NCBI RefSeq assembly: GCF_002086115.1
Contig: NZ_MVHJ01000002.1
Span: 248,001 to 312,000 of the forward strand
Reading direction: 5' to 3'
DNA length: 64,000 nucleotides
Origin: Mycolicibacterium bacteremicum
Lineage (GTDB): Bacteria; Actinomycetota; Actinomycetes; Mycobacteriales; Mycobacteriaceae
The position numbers and the translations under genes were made by a program. The notes beneath the pieces are model-generated. The model was not told the DNA's origin, made no database searches, and saw only the letters and a list, made by a program, of their open reading frames with translations. Shown here piece by piece: positions 36,956 through 45,865 of the stretch (position 1 is its first letter; every line of letters starts with the position of its first letter).

Positions 36956-37951
36956 GTGCTGGACCTCGTCGATCGACATCTGCAGGAAAGCCTGTCGGTG
37001 CCCACCGACAGGCCGATCGAGGTGTCCGCTGCGTTGAGGATCGCCACGCATCTGTCCGCCCATCGGCCCGGCGGAGGCAGGACATTCGAGTATCTGCAGG
37101 TGCTGGCGACACTGGGTTTCGTCGATGCATCACTGGCCCGCATCGTCGAGCCCCACCTGGATGCACTGGCGATCCTGGACCAGGCCGGGGCACCTGTCGA
37201 CGACGGCTCGACCTGGGGTGTGTACGCCGCACACGCGCCGGGCTTCGCGTTGAGCGCACGGCAGGGCGCCGACGGCTGGTTGCTGTCCGGGACCAAGCCG
37301 TGGTGCTCGCTGGCCGGCCGCCTTTCGCACGCAGTGGTCACGGCCGAGGCTCCCGACGGGGGCCAGCGCGCCTTTGCCGTGAGGCTAGATCCGCGTCACG
37401 TCGAAGTGATTCCTACGCAATGGGTTTCACGTGGACTGGCATTGATACCGAGCGGACCCATCGCGGTGGACCAACTGCCGGCGACGCCGCTCGGTGGTTC
37501 CGGCTGGTACGTCGACCGGCCTGGATTCGCCTGGGGCGGAATCGGAGTCGCTGCGGTCTGGTTCGGTGTGGCGTTGGCGTTGCGTGCGCAGATGTTACGA
37601 CATGTCACCAGGCGGGCCGTGCAGCCGATAGCGGCCGCGCAGCTCGGTGGTGTGGACGAGGAGATGTTCGCCGCTGCCACCTGCCTTTCGTACGCCGCGC
37701 AGGCCGTGGATGCCGGCACCGGTTCCCCTGGGCTGCTGGCACAACGGGTGCGGGCTGTCGTGGCCCGCACATGTGAGAACACGTTGCGGACAGCCGGCCA
37801 TCTGCTCGGGCCGGGGCCGCTGGTCGGCGACGAGCAGTACGCCCGTCGGGTGGCCGATCTCGGTGTCTATCTACGCCAGCATCACGGTCCACGCGATCTC
37901 GCGTATCTGGGCGAGCTCTGCATTGCCGACCAGGAGGAGATCCATGATTGA
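36956..37951 (+). CDS. Acyl-CoA dehydrogenase-like protein
   Basis: This 331-residue protein (GTG start) is shorter than the usual 380-400 residues of acyl-CoA dehydrogenases. It has the central beta-domain (SARQGADGWLLSGTKPWCSL) and the C-terminal four-helix region, and it lacks most of the N-terminal helical domain. The usual catalytic Glu segment is not evident, so it could be an oxidase/dehydrogenase acting on a carrier-bound or sugar-linked acyl group, or a non-catalytic relative. Its stop overlaps the start of the PIG-L/methyltransferase gene by 8 bp. Relatives with this short form travel with PIG-L and glycosyltransferase genes, which suggests pathway use rather than beta-oxidation. 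Confidence 0.72.
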   Translation: MLDLVDRHLQESLSVPTDRPIEVSAALRIATHLSAHRPGGGRTFEYLQVLATLGFVDASLARIVEPHLDALAILDQAGAPVDDGSTWGVYAAHAPGFALSARQGADGWLLSGTKPWCSLAGRLSHAVVTAEAPDGGQRAFAVRLDPRHVEVIPTQWVSRGLALIPSGPIAVDQLPATPLGGSGWYVDRPGFAWGGIGVAAVWFGVALALRAQMLRHVTRRAVQPIAAAQLGGVDEEMFAAATCLSYAAQAVDAGTGSPGLLAQRVRAVVARTCENTLRTAGHLLGPGPLVGDEQYARRVADLGVYLRQHHGPRDLAYLGELCIADQEEIHD

Positions 37952-39305
37952 GGCCCGGCAGTTCACCCATCGGGACGACGGGACCGACGAGGCGACGTGG
38001 CTGCTCGCGCCCGGGTGGGACGGCGTTCCCAGGCTCGATCTGTCGGCCATCGTCAAGGGGTGCTCGCGGGTTGTCGTCGTGGCGCCGCATCCTGACGACG
38101 AGACGCTCGCACTCGGAGCGACCTTGGCGGATCTGAGCGCACGCAATGTCGATGTCACTGTGGTGTTTGCCACCCACGGCGGCAGCGGGCCGCGTTCCAC
38201 GCCCCGTCGCACCGAGGGGGACCGCGCCATTGCGACGCTGGGCTCCGAGATGTCCGCGGTGTGGTGCGACCTGCCCGACGGCGGTTTGGACGGGGCCGCG
38301 CCCGATCTGGCGGAGTCGCTTGGGAAGCTGATCGATGCCGACACGGTGGTTTTCGCCCCCGTCGAATGTGATGGGCATTCCGATCACGAGGCGGCCGCAC
38401 GGGTGGCGGCCGGCGTGGCCCGCGAGAATGACGCCGTGCTACTGCACTATCCGATCTGGCTGTGGCACTGGGCGACTCCGGCCGATGTGGACTGGTCCCG
38501 GTTGCGGACGCTGTCGCCCTCGCTGGCGGCGCTGCGCTCGAAGGCATCTGCGATCGACTGTTACACGAGTCAGTTGACCGCCCGAGACGACCGACCGATC
38601 GTGGGGCCCGCGGTCCTTCGGCGTGCGCATCGGGTGTTCGAGACCGTGCTGATCCCGCAGGATCCGGTTCTGGCGGCCCGCGTCGTCGGCGAGGTCGACG
38701 GCGGGCGCGACCGCAGCGACGTCGCAGAGCCGTTCGACGCGATGTTGGCCGGAGGCGAAGAAGATCCTTGGCACCTGGACGATTTCGCCTACGAGCGGCG
38801 TCGTCTGTCCCTGGTCTTGGCTTGTCTGGGTCGCGAGCGCTATCAGCGCGTCCTCGAGGTCGGGTGCGCTACCGGTCAACTGTCCGAGGAGCTGACCGGT
38901 CGCGCGGACACGGTCGTCGCGATCGACGCCAGCGAACGCGCACTGGCCGTGGCGCGCCGTCGAACCGACGCGGTGCGCTGGATCTGCGGCGCGGCTCCGC
39001 GAGACCTACCGGACGAAACGTTCGACGCGATCATTCTGTCGGAGATCGGCTATTTCCTCGACGGTCCGGACCTGACGGCGACGCTGCGGGCGGTGCGCCG
39101 GAATCTGACCGCCCGCGGCGAGATCGTGCTGGCGCATTGGCGCGGCCCGACGGACGGAATCCCGCTCGACGGCAGAGCCGTTCACGAGCAGGCGGCAGCG
39201 CTGCTCGATCTCCCGCTGCGGGCCCGATATGAGGATGTGGATCTGATCGTGGAGGTATGGGGCGAACCGGTCTCGGTCTACCGGGAGTATCGGGGAGCGT
39301 CATGA
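37944..39305 (+). CDS. Bifunctional PIG-L deacetylase / SAM-dependent methyltransferase
   Basis: This is a 453-residue fusion. Residues about 45-240 form a PIG-L (LmbE-like) domain with zinc motif A47-P-H49-P-D-D-E53 and the second motif H145-S-D-H148. Residues about 270-450 form a class I methyltransferase with LEVGCATGQLSEEL (Glu305 region) and VVAIDASERAL. PIG-L enzymes remove N-acetyl groups from GlcNAc-type sugars (MshB, PIG-L). The fused domain may then methylate the freed amine or a nearby hydroxyl; this is inference. A GGAGGAGA ribosome site precedes the ATG. The gene overlaps the dehydrogenase-like gene upstream and the GT2 gene downstream (ATGA). Confidence 0.88.
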   Translation: MIEARQFTHRDDGTDEATWLLAPGWDGVPRLDLSAIVKGCSRVVVVAPHPDDETLALGATLADLSARNVDVTVVFATHGGSGPRSTPRRTEGDRAIATLGSEMSAVWCDLPDGGLDGAAPDLAESLGKLIDADTVVFAPVECDGHSDHEAAARVAAGVARENDAVLLHYPIWLWHWATPADVDWSRLRTLSPSLAALRSKASAIDCYTSQLTARDDRPIVGPAVLRRAHRVFETVLIPQDPVLAARVVGEVDGGRDRSDVAEPFDAMLAGGEEDPWHLDDFAYERRRLSLVLACLGRERYQRVLEVGCATGQLSEELTGRADTVVAIDASERALAVARRRTDAVRWICGAAPRDLPDETFDAIILSEIGYFLDGPDLTATLRAVRRNLTARGEIVLAHWRGPTDGIPLDGRAVHEQAAALLDLPLRARYEDVDLIVEVWGEPVSVYREYRGAS

Positions 39306-40006
39306 GCGCCATCCGACATGTCGAGGTGGTGATACCGGCTCAGGATGAGCAGGAGCGCATCGGCGACTGCGTCGGCAGTGTCTCCGCCGCGGTCGACGCC
39401 CTGCGCAGCGAGAGGCCGGAGATCTCCTGCGGGATCACGGTGGTCCTGGACTGCTGTACCGATGACACCGGCGCGGTCGCGCTCGAACTCGGCGCACGCC
39501 TGCTGAGCAGTGACGCATGCCAGGTCGGCGCCGCTCGGCAGGCCGGCACGGCGGATGCCATCGACCGTGCAGCGGCATCGGGTATCGACGCTTCTGCGCT
39601 GTGGATCGCGTGTACGGATGCCGACACCGTGGTGCCGCGGCACTGGCTGAGCCGGCAGATCGAGTTCGCCGGCAACGGCAATGACGCCGTCATCGGAACG
39701 GTGACCCCGACTGACGTCAGTCCAGAGGTCTATCGACGGTGGCTTCGTGAACACGACCTGACCGAGGGGCACAGCCATGTGCACGGAGCCAATCTGGGTT
39801 TCACCGCTGATGTGTACCTGCGGGCGGGTGGCTTCCGGCAATCGGAGAGCCGAGAGGATGTCGGACTGGTCGAGCGTATCCGGGTCTTGACGTCACGCTG
39901 GGTTGCGACCCACGAGACCAGTGTGCGGACATCTGGCCGGACGGAGTCCCGGGTCCAGGGTGGATTCGCCTCTTTCCTGGGCGAACTGAGCGCGGAGGCA
40001 ACCTGA
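39302..40006 (+). CDS. Family-2 glycosyltransferase
   Basis: This is a 234-residue soluble GT-A enzyme. It opens VEVVIPAQDEQERIGDCVGS, with VVLDCCTDDT as the nucleotide-binding strand, ACTDADTVVPRHWL as the DxD motif and HVHGANLGFTADVYLRAGGF as acceptor region. No membrane helix is seen. It belongs to the four-gene coupled set (overlap ATGA with the upstream stop; its stop overlaps the GT4 start by one base). The sugar donor and acceptor are unknown. Confidence 0.87.
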   Translation: MSAIRHVEVVIPAQDEQERIGDCVGSVSAAVDALRSERPEISCGITVVLDCCTDDTGAVALELGARLLSSDACQVGAARQAGTADAIDRAAASGIDASALWIACTDADTVVPRHWLSRQIEFAGNGNDAVIGTVTPTDVSPEVYRRWLREHDLTEGHSHVHGANLGFTADVYLRAGGFRQSESREDVGLVERIRVLTSRWVATHETSVRTSGRTESRVQGGFASFLGELSAEAT

Positions 40007-41124
40007 TGCGCATCGTCGTCATCGGCCCGTCGCGGAATCCCGTCTGTCAGCCCTACGCCGGGGGGCAGGAGCGGTTCACCGCGATGCTCGCAGCCGGTCT
40101 GCACGACCGCGGCCACTGGGTGGAGATGTGGGCCCGCCACGGAACCGACCCGTCGCTCGCGGACCGGGTGCACGTGATGCCGGATACTCCTGCGCTATCA
40201 CAGATCGCGTCGTCGGACCCGAACCTGCCCGAACCGGACTTCCTCAGCGATCAGGTGGCATATCTCGCGGTGATGCGGGACCTGTTGTCTCGGAATGACT
40301 TCGACATCGTTCTCAACCAGAGTCTGCACCAATTGCCGTTGGCGTTGAGCACCGTGTTGCCGATTCCGACGGTGACCACCCTGCACACCCCGCCGTTCCC
40401 GTGGATGGAGGTGGGTGCGTGGCTTGCCGGTTCGTCCTCGCACATGGTGGCGGTCAGTGCGGCGTTGCGCGAGCAGTGGGCGACTCTCGACCGGGTCCAG
40501 GTCATCGCCAACGGTGTCGATCCAGGGGTCTTCGCCTTCGGTGGCGGCGGTGACGCACTGGCCTGGGCCGGACGGTTGATCCCTGACAAGGGCGCCGACA
40601 TCGCGATCCGGGCGGCTCGGCATGCGGGCGTCGGTCTGCGGCTGGCCGGCCCGATCGGAGTCGGCGACTGGTTCCACGAGGTGATCGCGCCCCGACTGGG
40701 TGACGGTGTCGAGTACGTCGGTGCAGTCGACGACTCCGGGTTGGCCGAGTTGTACGGCAGCAGCCTGGCGACATTGGTGACGCCCCGCTGGGAGGAGCCG
40801 TTCTGCCTGGTGGCCGCGGAATCCCAGATGTGCGGTACGCCGGTGGTCGGCTTGCGCCGCGGCGGTCTGCCCGAGGTTGTCCTCGGCTCGGGCGGGGTGC
40901 TGGTGGATCCCGGTCCGGGCGCGGCCGGCCGGCTGGCTGCAGCCGTCGAGACCGTTGCCGCAACCGACCGGCGTCTGGTGGCCGAGTCGGCGCGCGCGCA
41001 CTTGACCCATGACCTGACGGTGGACAACTACGAGAAGTTGCTCTCCGCCGCAAAACGTTCGAACGGACTGGAGGTGCCGATGATGCGAGCTTCGCACGGA
41101 TGCATGGGAGGCTTCGATGGCTAG
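40006..41124 (+). CDS. Family-4 glycosyltransferase
   Basis: This is a 372-residue GT-B enzyme. The N-terminal domain begins RIVVIGPSRNPVCQPYAGG, and the C-terminal domain has WAGRLIPDKGADIAIRAA and the E-x7-E donor motif in PFCLVAAESQMCGTPVVG. MshA, which builds GlcNAc-inositol for mycothiol, is in the same broad family, and its partner MshB is a PIG-L enzyme. The pairing of GT4 and PIG-L here recalls that logic but the genes are distinct. It overlaps the STAS gene by 8 bp. Confidence 0.88.
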   Translation: MRIVVIGPSRNPVCQPYAGGQERFTAMLAAGLHDRGHWVEMWARHGTDPSLADRVHVMPDTPALSQIASSDPNLPEPDFLSDQVAYLAVMRDLLSRNDFDIVLNQSLHQLPLALSTVLPIPTVTTLHTPPFPWMEVGAWLAGSSSHMVAVSAALREQWATLDRVQVIANGVDPGVFAFGGGGDALAWAGRLIPDKGADIAIRAARHAGVGLRLAGPIGVGDWFHEVIAPRLGDGVEYVGAVDDSGLAELYGSSLATLVTPRWEEPFCLVAAESQMCGTPVVGLRRGGLPEVVLGSGGVLVDPGPGAAGRLAAAVETVAATDRRLVAESARAHLTHDLTVDNYEKLLSAAKRSNGLEVPMMRASHGCMGGFDG

Positions 41125-41479
41125 CGGAGTGCACTGCGACATCGAGGAGCACCGTCGCGGGGAGGTGGCCGTGGTGGCCGTCACCGGCACGGTGGATTCG
41201 GTGACCACACCGCAACTGGAGGCCGCCATCGCCACCGCCGCTGCCAACCGGCCCGCCGCGGTGGTGGTCGATCTTCTCGCGGTGGACTTCCTGTCCTCCA
41301 CCGGGATGGGTGTGCTGATGGCTGCCCACGCCGATATCACCCCGGCGATCCGGTTCGCCGTCGTCGCCGACGGACCAGCGACCAGCCGTCCGCTCAAACT
41401 GGTGGGGATCGCCGATGTCGTCGGGCTGTACGCCAACCTCGACGAGGCGATCGACGCGGTGACCAGCGGAGGCGTTTAG
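41117..41479 (+). CDS. STAS-domain protein (anti-sigma factor antagonist type)
   Basis: This 120-residue single STAS domain has VAVTGTVDSVTTPQLEAA and the phosphorylation loop VDFLSSTGMGVLMAA, with Ser/Thr available for a partner kinase as in SpoIIAA. Antagonists of this kind release sigma factors from anti-sigma kinases; no such kinase is encoded nearby. It is translationally linked to the GT4 gene (8-bp overlap), so it may be co-expressed with the sugar cluster. Confidence 0.85.
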   Translation: MASGVHCDIEEHRRGEVAVVAVTGTVDSVTTPQLEAAIATAAANRPAAVVVDLLAVDFLSSTGMGVLMAAHADITPAIRFAVVADGPATSRPLKLVGIADVVGLYANLDEAIDAVTSGGV

Positions 41480-41571
41480 CCGTCCGAACGACCGGGCACA
41501 GCTCACAGAGGTGGTACGCCGAGCGGTGCGTAGAAGGCGTACGCGGTGTGCCCGCGAAAGAGGTGAGTTCT

Positions 41572-42948
41572 GTGGCCGCATCCGCCCGGGCCACCGATGC
41601 GCACCCCGCCGTGGTCAAACGTGCGGTGGCGGCCTCGGCGATCGGTAACGCGACCGAGTGGTTCGACTATGGTGTCTACGCTTTCGGGGTCAGCTACATC
41701 TCGGCGGCCATCTTTCCCGGGGACACCCAGAGTGCGACGCTGTTGGCGCTGATGACCTTTGCGGTTTCCTTCCTGGTTCGACCGCTCGGAGGCCTGATCT
41801 GGGGGCCGCTCGGCGACCGGATCGGGCGCAAACAGGTTCTGGCGCTCACGATCCTGCTGATGGCGGGTGCGACGCTCGGGGTGGGCCTGGTGCCGTCCTA
41901 CGCCGTGATCGGAATGTGGGCTCCGGTGTTGGTGGTGCTGTTGCGGATGGTCCAGGGCTTCTCCACCGGCGGTGAGTACGGTGGCGCGGCGACCTTCATG
42001 GCGGAGTACGCGCCGTCGCGCCGACGCGGGTTCCTCGGCAGCTTCCTGGAGTTCGGCACGCTGGCCGGATTCTCACTCGGTGCATCGCTGATGCTGGGTT
42101 GCTCGCTGTTGCTCACCGATGATCAGATGGGTTCGTGGGGGTGGCGGCTGCCATTCCTGGTCGCCGCCCCACTCGGCCTGATCGGCATGTATCTCCGGTC
42201 GCGGCTGGCCGAGACCCCCGTGTTCCAGGAGCTGGCCGACTCGGCGGAAACCGCCGGAGACACAACGGATACGACGACACAGTTCCGGGATCTGATCGTC
42301 AACTACTGGCGGCCGATCCTGCGGCTCGGTGGTCTTGTGGTGGCGCTCAATGTCGCCAACTACACGCTGCTGACCTACATGCCCACGTATCTGGAGGGCA
42401 CCATCGGCTTGTCGTCGAACGTGTCATTGGTCGTGCCCATCATCGGGATGCTCTCGATGATGGTCTTCCTGCCGATCGCAGGCACGTTATCCGATCGGTG
42501 GGGCCGCAAGCCGCTCTGGTGGTTCTCGCTGATCGGCCTCTTCGTCGCCGGTGTGCCGATGTTCATGCTGATGGGCACCGGACCGGCCGGGGCCATCATC
42601 GGTTTCGCGGTGCTTGGTCTGCTCTACGTGCCCCAGCTGGCGACGATCTCGGCGACCTTCCCGGCGATGTTCCCGACGCAGGTGCGCTTCGCCGGGTTCG
42701 CCATCGCGTACAACGTGTCGACGTCGATCTTCGGTGGCACGGCGCCGGCGGTCAACGAGTGGCTGGTGGGCGCGACCGGTGACAACCTGATCCCGGCGTA
42801 CTACATGATGGCGGCATGCATCGTCGGCGCGGTGGCGTTGGCCGGTATCCCGGAGACCGCCCGGTGTCCGATCGACGGCACGGTGACCCCGGGAACGCCC
42901 GCAGCGCCGCCGCCGGTGGATTACCGGGTCAGCTCAGCCGACCGCTGA
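41572..42948 (+). CDS. MFS transporter, metabolite:H+ symporter (ProP/KgtP-like)
   Basis: The protein has 458 residues from the GTG at 41572, chosen because AAAGAGG lies eight bases before it; GTG at 41548 would add eight residues. It shows the MHS hallmarks NATEWFDYGVYAF at the start, RPLGGLIWGPLGDRIGRKQV (motif A) and QGFSTGGEYGGAATFMAEYA, with about 12 helices. Such proteins import organic acids, proline or betaine; the substrate here is unknown. Its 3' end overlaps the convergent methyltransferase gene by 20 bp. Confidence 0.87.
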   Translation: MAASARATDAHPAVVKRAVAASAIGNATEWFDYGVYAFGVSYISAAIFPGDTQSATLLALMTFAVSFLVRPLGGLIWGPLGDRIGRKQVLALTILLMAGATLGVGLVPSYAVIGMWAPVLVVLLRMVQGFSTGGEYGGAATFMAEYAPSRRRGFLGSFLEFGTLAGFSLGASLMLGCSLLLTDDQMGSWGWRLPFLVAAPLGLIGMYLRSRLAETPVFQELADSAETAGDTTDTTTQFRDLIVNYWRPILRLGGLVVALNVANYTLLTYMPTYLEGTIGLSSNVSLVVPIIGMLSMMVFLPIAGTLSDRWGRKPLWWFSLIGLFVAGVPMFMLMGTGPAGAIIGFAVLGLLYVPQLATISATFPAMFPTQVRFAGFAIAYNVSTSIFGGTAPAVNEWLVGATGDNLIPAYYMMAACIVGAVALAGIPETARCPIDGTVTPGTPAAPPPVDYRVSSADR

Positions 42949-43840
42949 TGTAGACGATCTCCCCGAGCACATCGCGGTCGCCGAAATCGGGTGTGGCGAG
43001 GCCATATTCGGTGAACAACTCGGTGCGTGGCACGCCGGTCATCTGCCAACCCTTCGCGCTCAGATAATCCGCGGCCGAGGTTCGCTCGCCGTGGTAGATC
43101 AGCGAGGGCATGTCCATCTGCAGGCCGAGCTTGCTGAATGTCTCCGCAGCGGTGCGGGCCTTCTCGGGATCGAAATCCCGCATGCCGGGCACGAATTCGG
43201 TGGCCACCGTGCTCCCCGGCGCACTGAGCGCATGGATGTTGTCGAACAGCCGGTCCTGCGCCTCCGGTGGCAGATAGATCAGCAGGCCCTCGGCGCACCA
43301 CGCGGTCGGCTCGCCCGGATTCAGGCCGGCCGCACGCATCGCCGCCGGCCAGTCATCGCGCAGATCCACCGGAACGGTGCGCCGCTGTGCGGTCGGCTCG
43401 GCACCGAGGCCGGCCAGCGTGCGCGTCTTGAAGTCGATCACCTCGGGCTGATCCACTTCATAGACGACGGTGCCGTCCGCCCAGGGCAGCCGGTAGGCAC
43501 GGGCGTCCAGCCCGGCCGCCAGGATGACGGCCTGCCGCACGCCCTGGGTGCCGGCAGCCAGGAAGTAGTCGTCGAAGAACTTCGTGCGCACGGCCATCTC
43601 GTCGATGTTCGACTGGACCTGGCCGGCGGCCTCCGGTGCGATGGCGGCGAGATCCACGGTGCCGTCGACCATCATGGTGAAGGCCGGGATGCCCACTGCG
43701 CGTACCAGATCGGCGGCGAACGGATCATCGATCAACGGATGTTCGGATCTGGAGGCGATGGCGCGGCCGGCGGCCACCATGGTCGCTGTCGCCCCCACAC
43801 TCGATGCAAGATCCCAGCTGTCGCCGTCTGCGCGTGCCAT
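42929..43840 (-). CDS. SAM-dependent methyltransferase, mycobacterial LCMT-like family, copy A
   Basis: The protein has 303 residues and belongs to the family of putative SAM methyltransferases that is expanded in mycobacteria (TIGR00027/leucine carboxyl methyltransferase-like). Shared motifs are [19 protein letters not shown], the SAM site [14 protein letters not shown] and [18 protein letters not shown]. Substrates are unknown; some relatives in M. tuberculosis affect cell-wall lipids. ATG at 43840 is chosen; a GTG one codon earlier is possible. The start overlaps the stop of copy B, so A, B and C form an operon. Confidence 0.87.
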   Translation of the reverse strand: MARADGDSWDLASSVGATATMVAAGRAIASRSEHPLIDDPFAADLVRAVGIPAFTMMVDGTVDLAAIAPEAAGQVQSNIDEMAVRTKFFDDYFLAAGTQGVRQAVILAAGLDARAYRLPWADGTVVYEVDQPEVIDFKTRTLAGLGAEPTAQRRTVPVDLRDDWPAAMRAAGLNPGEPTAWCAEGLLIYLPPEAQDRLFDNIHALSAPGSTVATEFVPGMRDFDPEKARTAAETFSKLGLQMDMPSLIYHGERTSAADYLSAKGWQMTGVPRTELFTEYGLATPDFGDRDVLGEIVYISGRLS

Positions 43841-44853
43841 CACGCCAGCCTACGATCTTCCTCGCCGCTGTGCCCGCGCCAGGTGGCCTGCAGATATCCG
43901 GAGTCGCCGACCATTGCCACCAACCGGTCGTTGGGGCGCTCGAAGCCGTTGGCGGCGTACGCCTGGTCGTTGGACAACACCGTCACCTGCCAGCCCGCGG
44001 CACGCAGATGGTCGCCGGCCGGGGTGCGGGGACCGTTGTAGAACAACGCATTGAGGTCGATATCGCTGCCGTAGCGGCGGCCCCGTTCGCTGAGCTCCTT
44101 GGCCCAGTCCCCGGTGAGGGCCTTGGCGTCCATGTGCTCGGTGGCCAGCGAGCTACCCGGTGCACTGAGCGCGGTGATGTCGTCGAGCAACCGGTCCTGC
44201 GCCTCGGGCGGCAGGTAGATCAACAGGCCCTCGGCGATCCAGGCGGTCGGCGCCGATGGGTCGAAGCCCGCCTCCCGCAACGCCGCCGGCCAGTCCTCAC
44301 GCAGGTCGATGCCGACGGTGCGGCGATCGATGCGCAGTTCGGCGCCGGCCTCGGCGAGCACCCGGGTCTTGAAATCGATCACGGCGGGCTGGTCGATCTC
44401 GAAGACCACCGTGTCGTCGGGCCAGTCGAGCCGGTAGGCCCGGGTGTCCAGCCCCGAGGCCAGGATGACGGCCTGACGGACGCCGCCTGCGACAGCGGGG
44501 GCTGGATCGCTGTCTCCGACAACGGGGGCTGGATCGCTGTCTCCGACAGCAGGGGCTGGATCGCTGTCTCCGACAGCGGCGGCGAAGAAGTCGTCGAAGA
44601 ACCGGGTCCGCACCGCGATGTGCTCACGCATCTGATCGGCGCCGAACAACGGATCGGCCTGGTCGCCGAGTTCACCGTTGGCCACCCGCACGAAGTGCGG
44701 CAGGCCGACGGCCTCGACCAAAGCGGCGGCATAGGGGTCATGAATGAGCGGGTTCGGGCCGCGACTGGCCAGCGCCCGCGACGCTGCGACCGATGTCGCC
44801 GTCGCGCCGACGCTGCTGGCCAGGTCCCACGTGTCTCCCTCGGAGCGAGCCAC
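43840..44853 (-). CDS. SAM-dependent methyltransferase, mycobacterial LCMT-like family, copy B, with internal repeat
   Basis: The protein has 337 residues, about 30 longer than its neighbours. The extra length is an in-frame run of three nine-residue repeats (consensus GDSDPAPAV) placed just before the SAM site [14 protein letters not shown], coded by 27-bp tandem DNA repeats at 44491-44571. Other motifs match copies A and C ([37 protein letters not shown]). The insert is probably a flexible loop, and whether the enzyme stays active is not known. The GTG start lies two bases after the copy C stop. Confidence 0.87.
   Translation of the reverse strand: MARSEGDTWDLASSVGATATSVAASRALASRGPNPLIHDPYAAALVEAVGLPHFVRVANGELGDQADPLFGADQMREHIAVRTRFFDDFFAAAVGDSDPAPAVGDSDPAPVVGDSDPAPAVAGGVRQAVILASGLDTRAYRLDWPDDTVVFEIDQPAVIDFKTRVLAEAGAELRIDRRTVGIDLREDWPAALREAGFDPSAPTAWIAEGLLIYLPPEAQDRLLDDITALSAPGSSLATEHMDAKALTGDWAKELSERGRRYGSDIDLNALFYNGPRTPAGDHLRAAGWQVTVLSNDQAYAANGFERPNDRLVAMVGDSGYLQATWRGHSGEEDRRLA
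44491..44571 (-). repeat. Three 27-bp in-frame tandem repeats inside methyltransferase copy B
   Basis: Units at 44491-44517, 44518-44544 and 44545-44571 differ from one another at one or two bases (only in the positions after GACA), followed by a partial fourth unit (GACAGCGG). The period is a multiple of three, so copy-number change would keep the frame. Neighbouring paralogs lack the insert. Confidence 0.93.
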
Positions 44854-44855
44854 CG

Positions 44856-45779
44856 TCAGCCTTTCTGCTTGAGCGCGGTGATGTAGGAGACCTGCCCGAA
44901 TTGGGCGTCCTCGGGCAGCGTGGACAGGCCGTAGCGCTCCAGCAGGCCGTTGGTCGGGATCGCCGAGGTCTCCCAGCCCAGTTCGATGAGGTGGGTGGTG
45001 GCGTCGGTGCGCTCGCCGAGGTAGACCAGCTCGCTGAAGTCCAGGTCGAATCCATGGTCGGCCCATTGATCACGGACCGCCTGCATGCGCTCACGCGCCG
45101 CCTCCTGGTCGAGATCGGCGATGGCGGGTACGGCTTCTGCGGCGATGCGGCTGCCCGGGGCGCTGTTCTCGGTGATGACTTCGAGCAGTCGGTCCTGCGC
45201 CTCGGGCGGTAGGTAGCCGAACAGCCCCTCGGCAATCCAGGCTGTCGGTGCGGAGGGATCGAAACCGGCTGCCTTCAGGGCACCGACCCAGTCATCACGC
45301 AGATCGACGGCGACGGTGCGACGGTCTGCCGTCGGCTGGGCGCCCAGATCGGCCAGGGTTGTGGTCTTGAACTCGATCACCTCGGGCTGGTCAACCTCGT
45401 ACACCACGGTGCCGGCGGGCCAGGAGAGCCGGTAGGCGCGCGCATCCAGCCCGGCGGCCAGGATCACCGCTTGGCGCACGCCCGCTCCGGCGGCGTCGGA
45501 GTAGAAATCGTCGAAGAAGCGGGTGCGGGCGGCCATGCCGTCGGCGAACCGGGCGATGTTCATCTGAGGATCGCCACCGAGTTCGGCCTCGGTGATCTCA
45601 CCGTCGACCAGCTTGGTGAAGAAGTCCACGCCCACCGCCCGGACCAGCGGGGCGGCGAACGGGTCGTCGATCACGGGGGAGGGGGCCGCGGATGCCATCG
45701 CGCGGGCCGCGGCGACCATCGTCGCGGTGGCGCCGACGCTGGACGCCAGATCCCAGGTGTCTCCGTCAGTGCGTGCCAT
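44856..45779 (-). CDS. SAM-dependent methyltransferase, mycobacterial LCMT-like family, copy C
   Basis: The protein has 307 residues. It shows [19 protein letters not shown], the SAM site [32 protein letters not shown] and [19 protein letters not shown] good GAGGAGA ribosome site precedes the ATG at 45779, so this is the first gene of the C-B-A operon. The relatives in M. tuberculosis (Rv0725c, Rv0726c, Rv0731c) lie in the same stretch between sppA and secY, so this is a syntenic but reshaped array. Confidence 0.88.
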   Translation of the reverse strand: MARTDGDTWDLASSVGATATMVAAARAMASAAPSPVIDDPFAAPLVRAVGVDFFTKLVDGEITEAELGGDPQMNIARFADGMAARTRFFDDFYSDAAGAGVRQAVILAAGLDARAYRLSWPAGTVVYEVDQPEVIEFKTTTLADLGAQPTADRRTVAVDLRDDWVGALKAAGFDPSAPTAWIAEGLFGYLPPEAQDRLLEVITENSAPGSRIAAEAVPAIADLDQEAARERMQAVRDQWADHGFDLDFSELVYLGERTDATTHLIELGWETSAIPTNGLLERYGLSTLPEDAQFGQVSYITALKQKG

Positions 45780-45865
45780 GGGGATGTCTCCTCGTTTCGT
45801 GAGCGTGTGTGCCAAATTAATTAGCTGATGTAATGAACGCCTACGAATGTACGCGCTATTCCTGA

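Noticed and set aside
34040..37063. A 1007-codon minus-strand open frame across sppA
   Set aside because: It lies antisense to rplO, sppA and the response regulator, all with clear motifs, and its translation is low-complexity.
44491..44571. Regularly repeated DNA that could suggest a CRISPR array
   Set aside because: The units abut one another with no spacers and keep the reading frame of a methyltransferase; it is a minisatellite.
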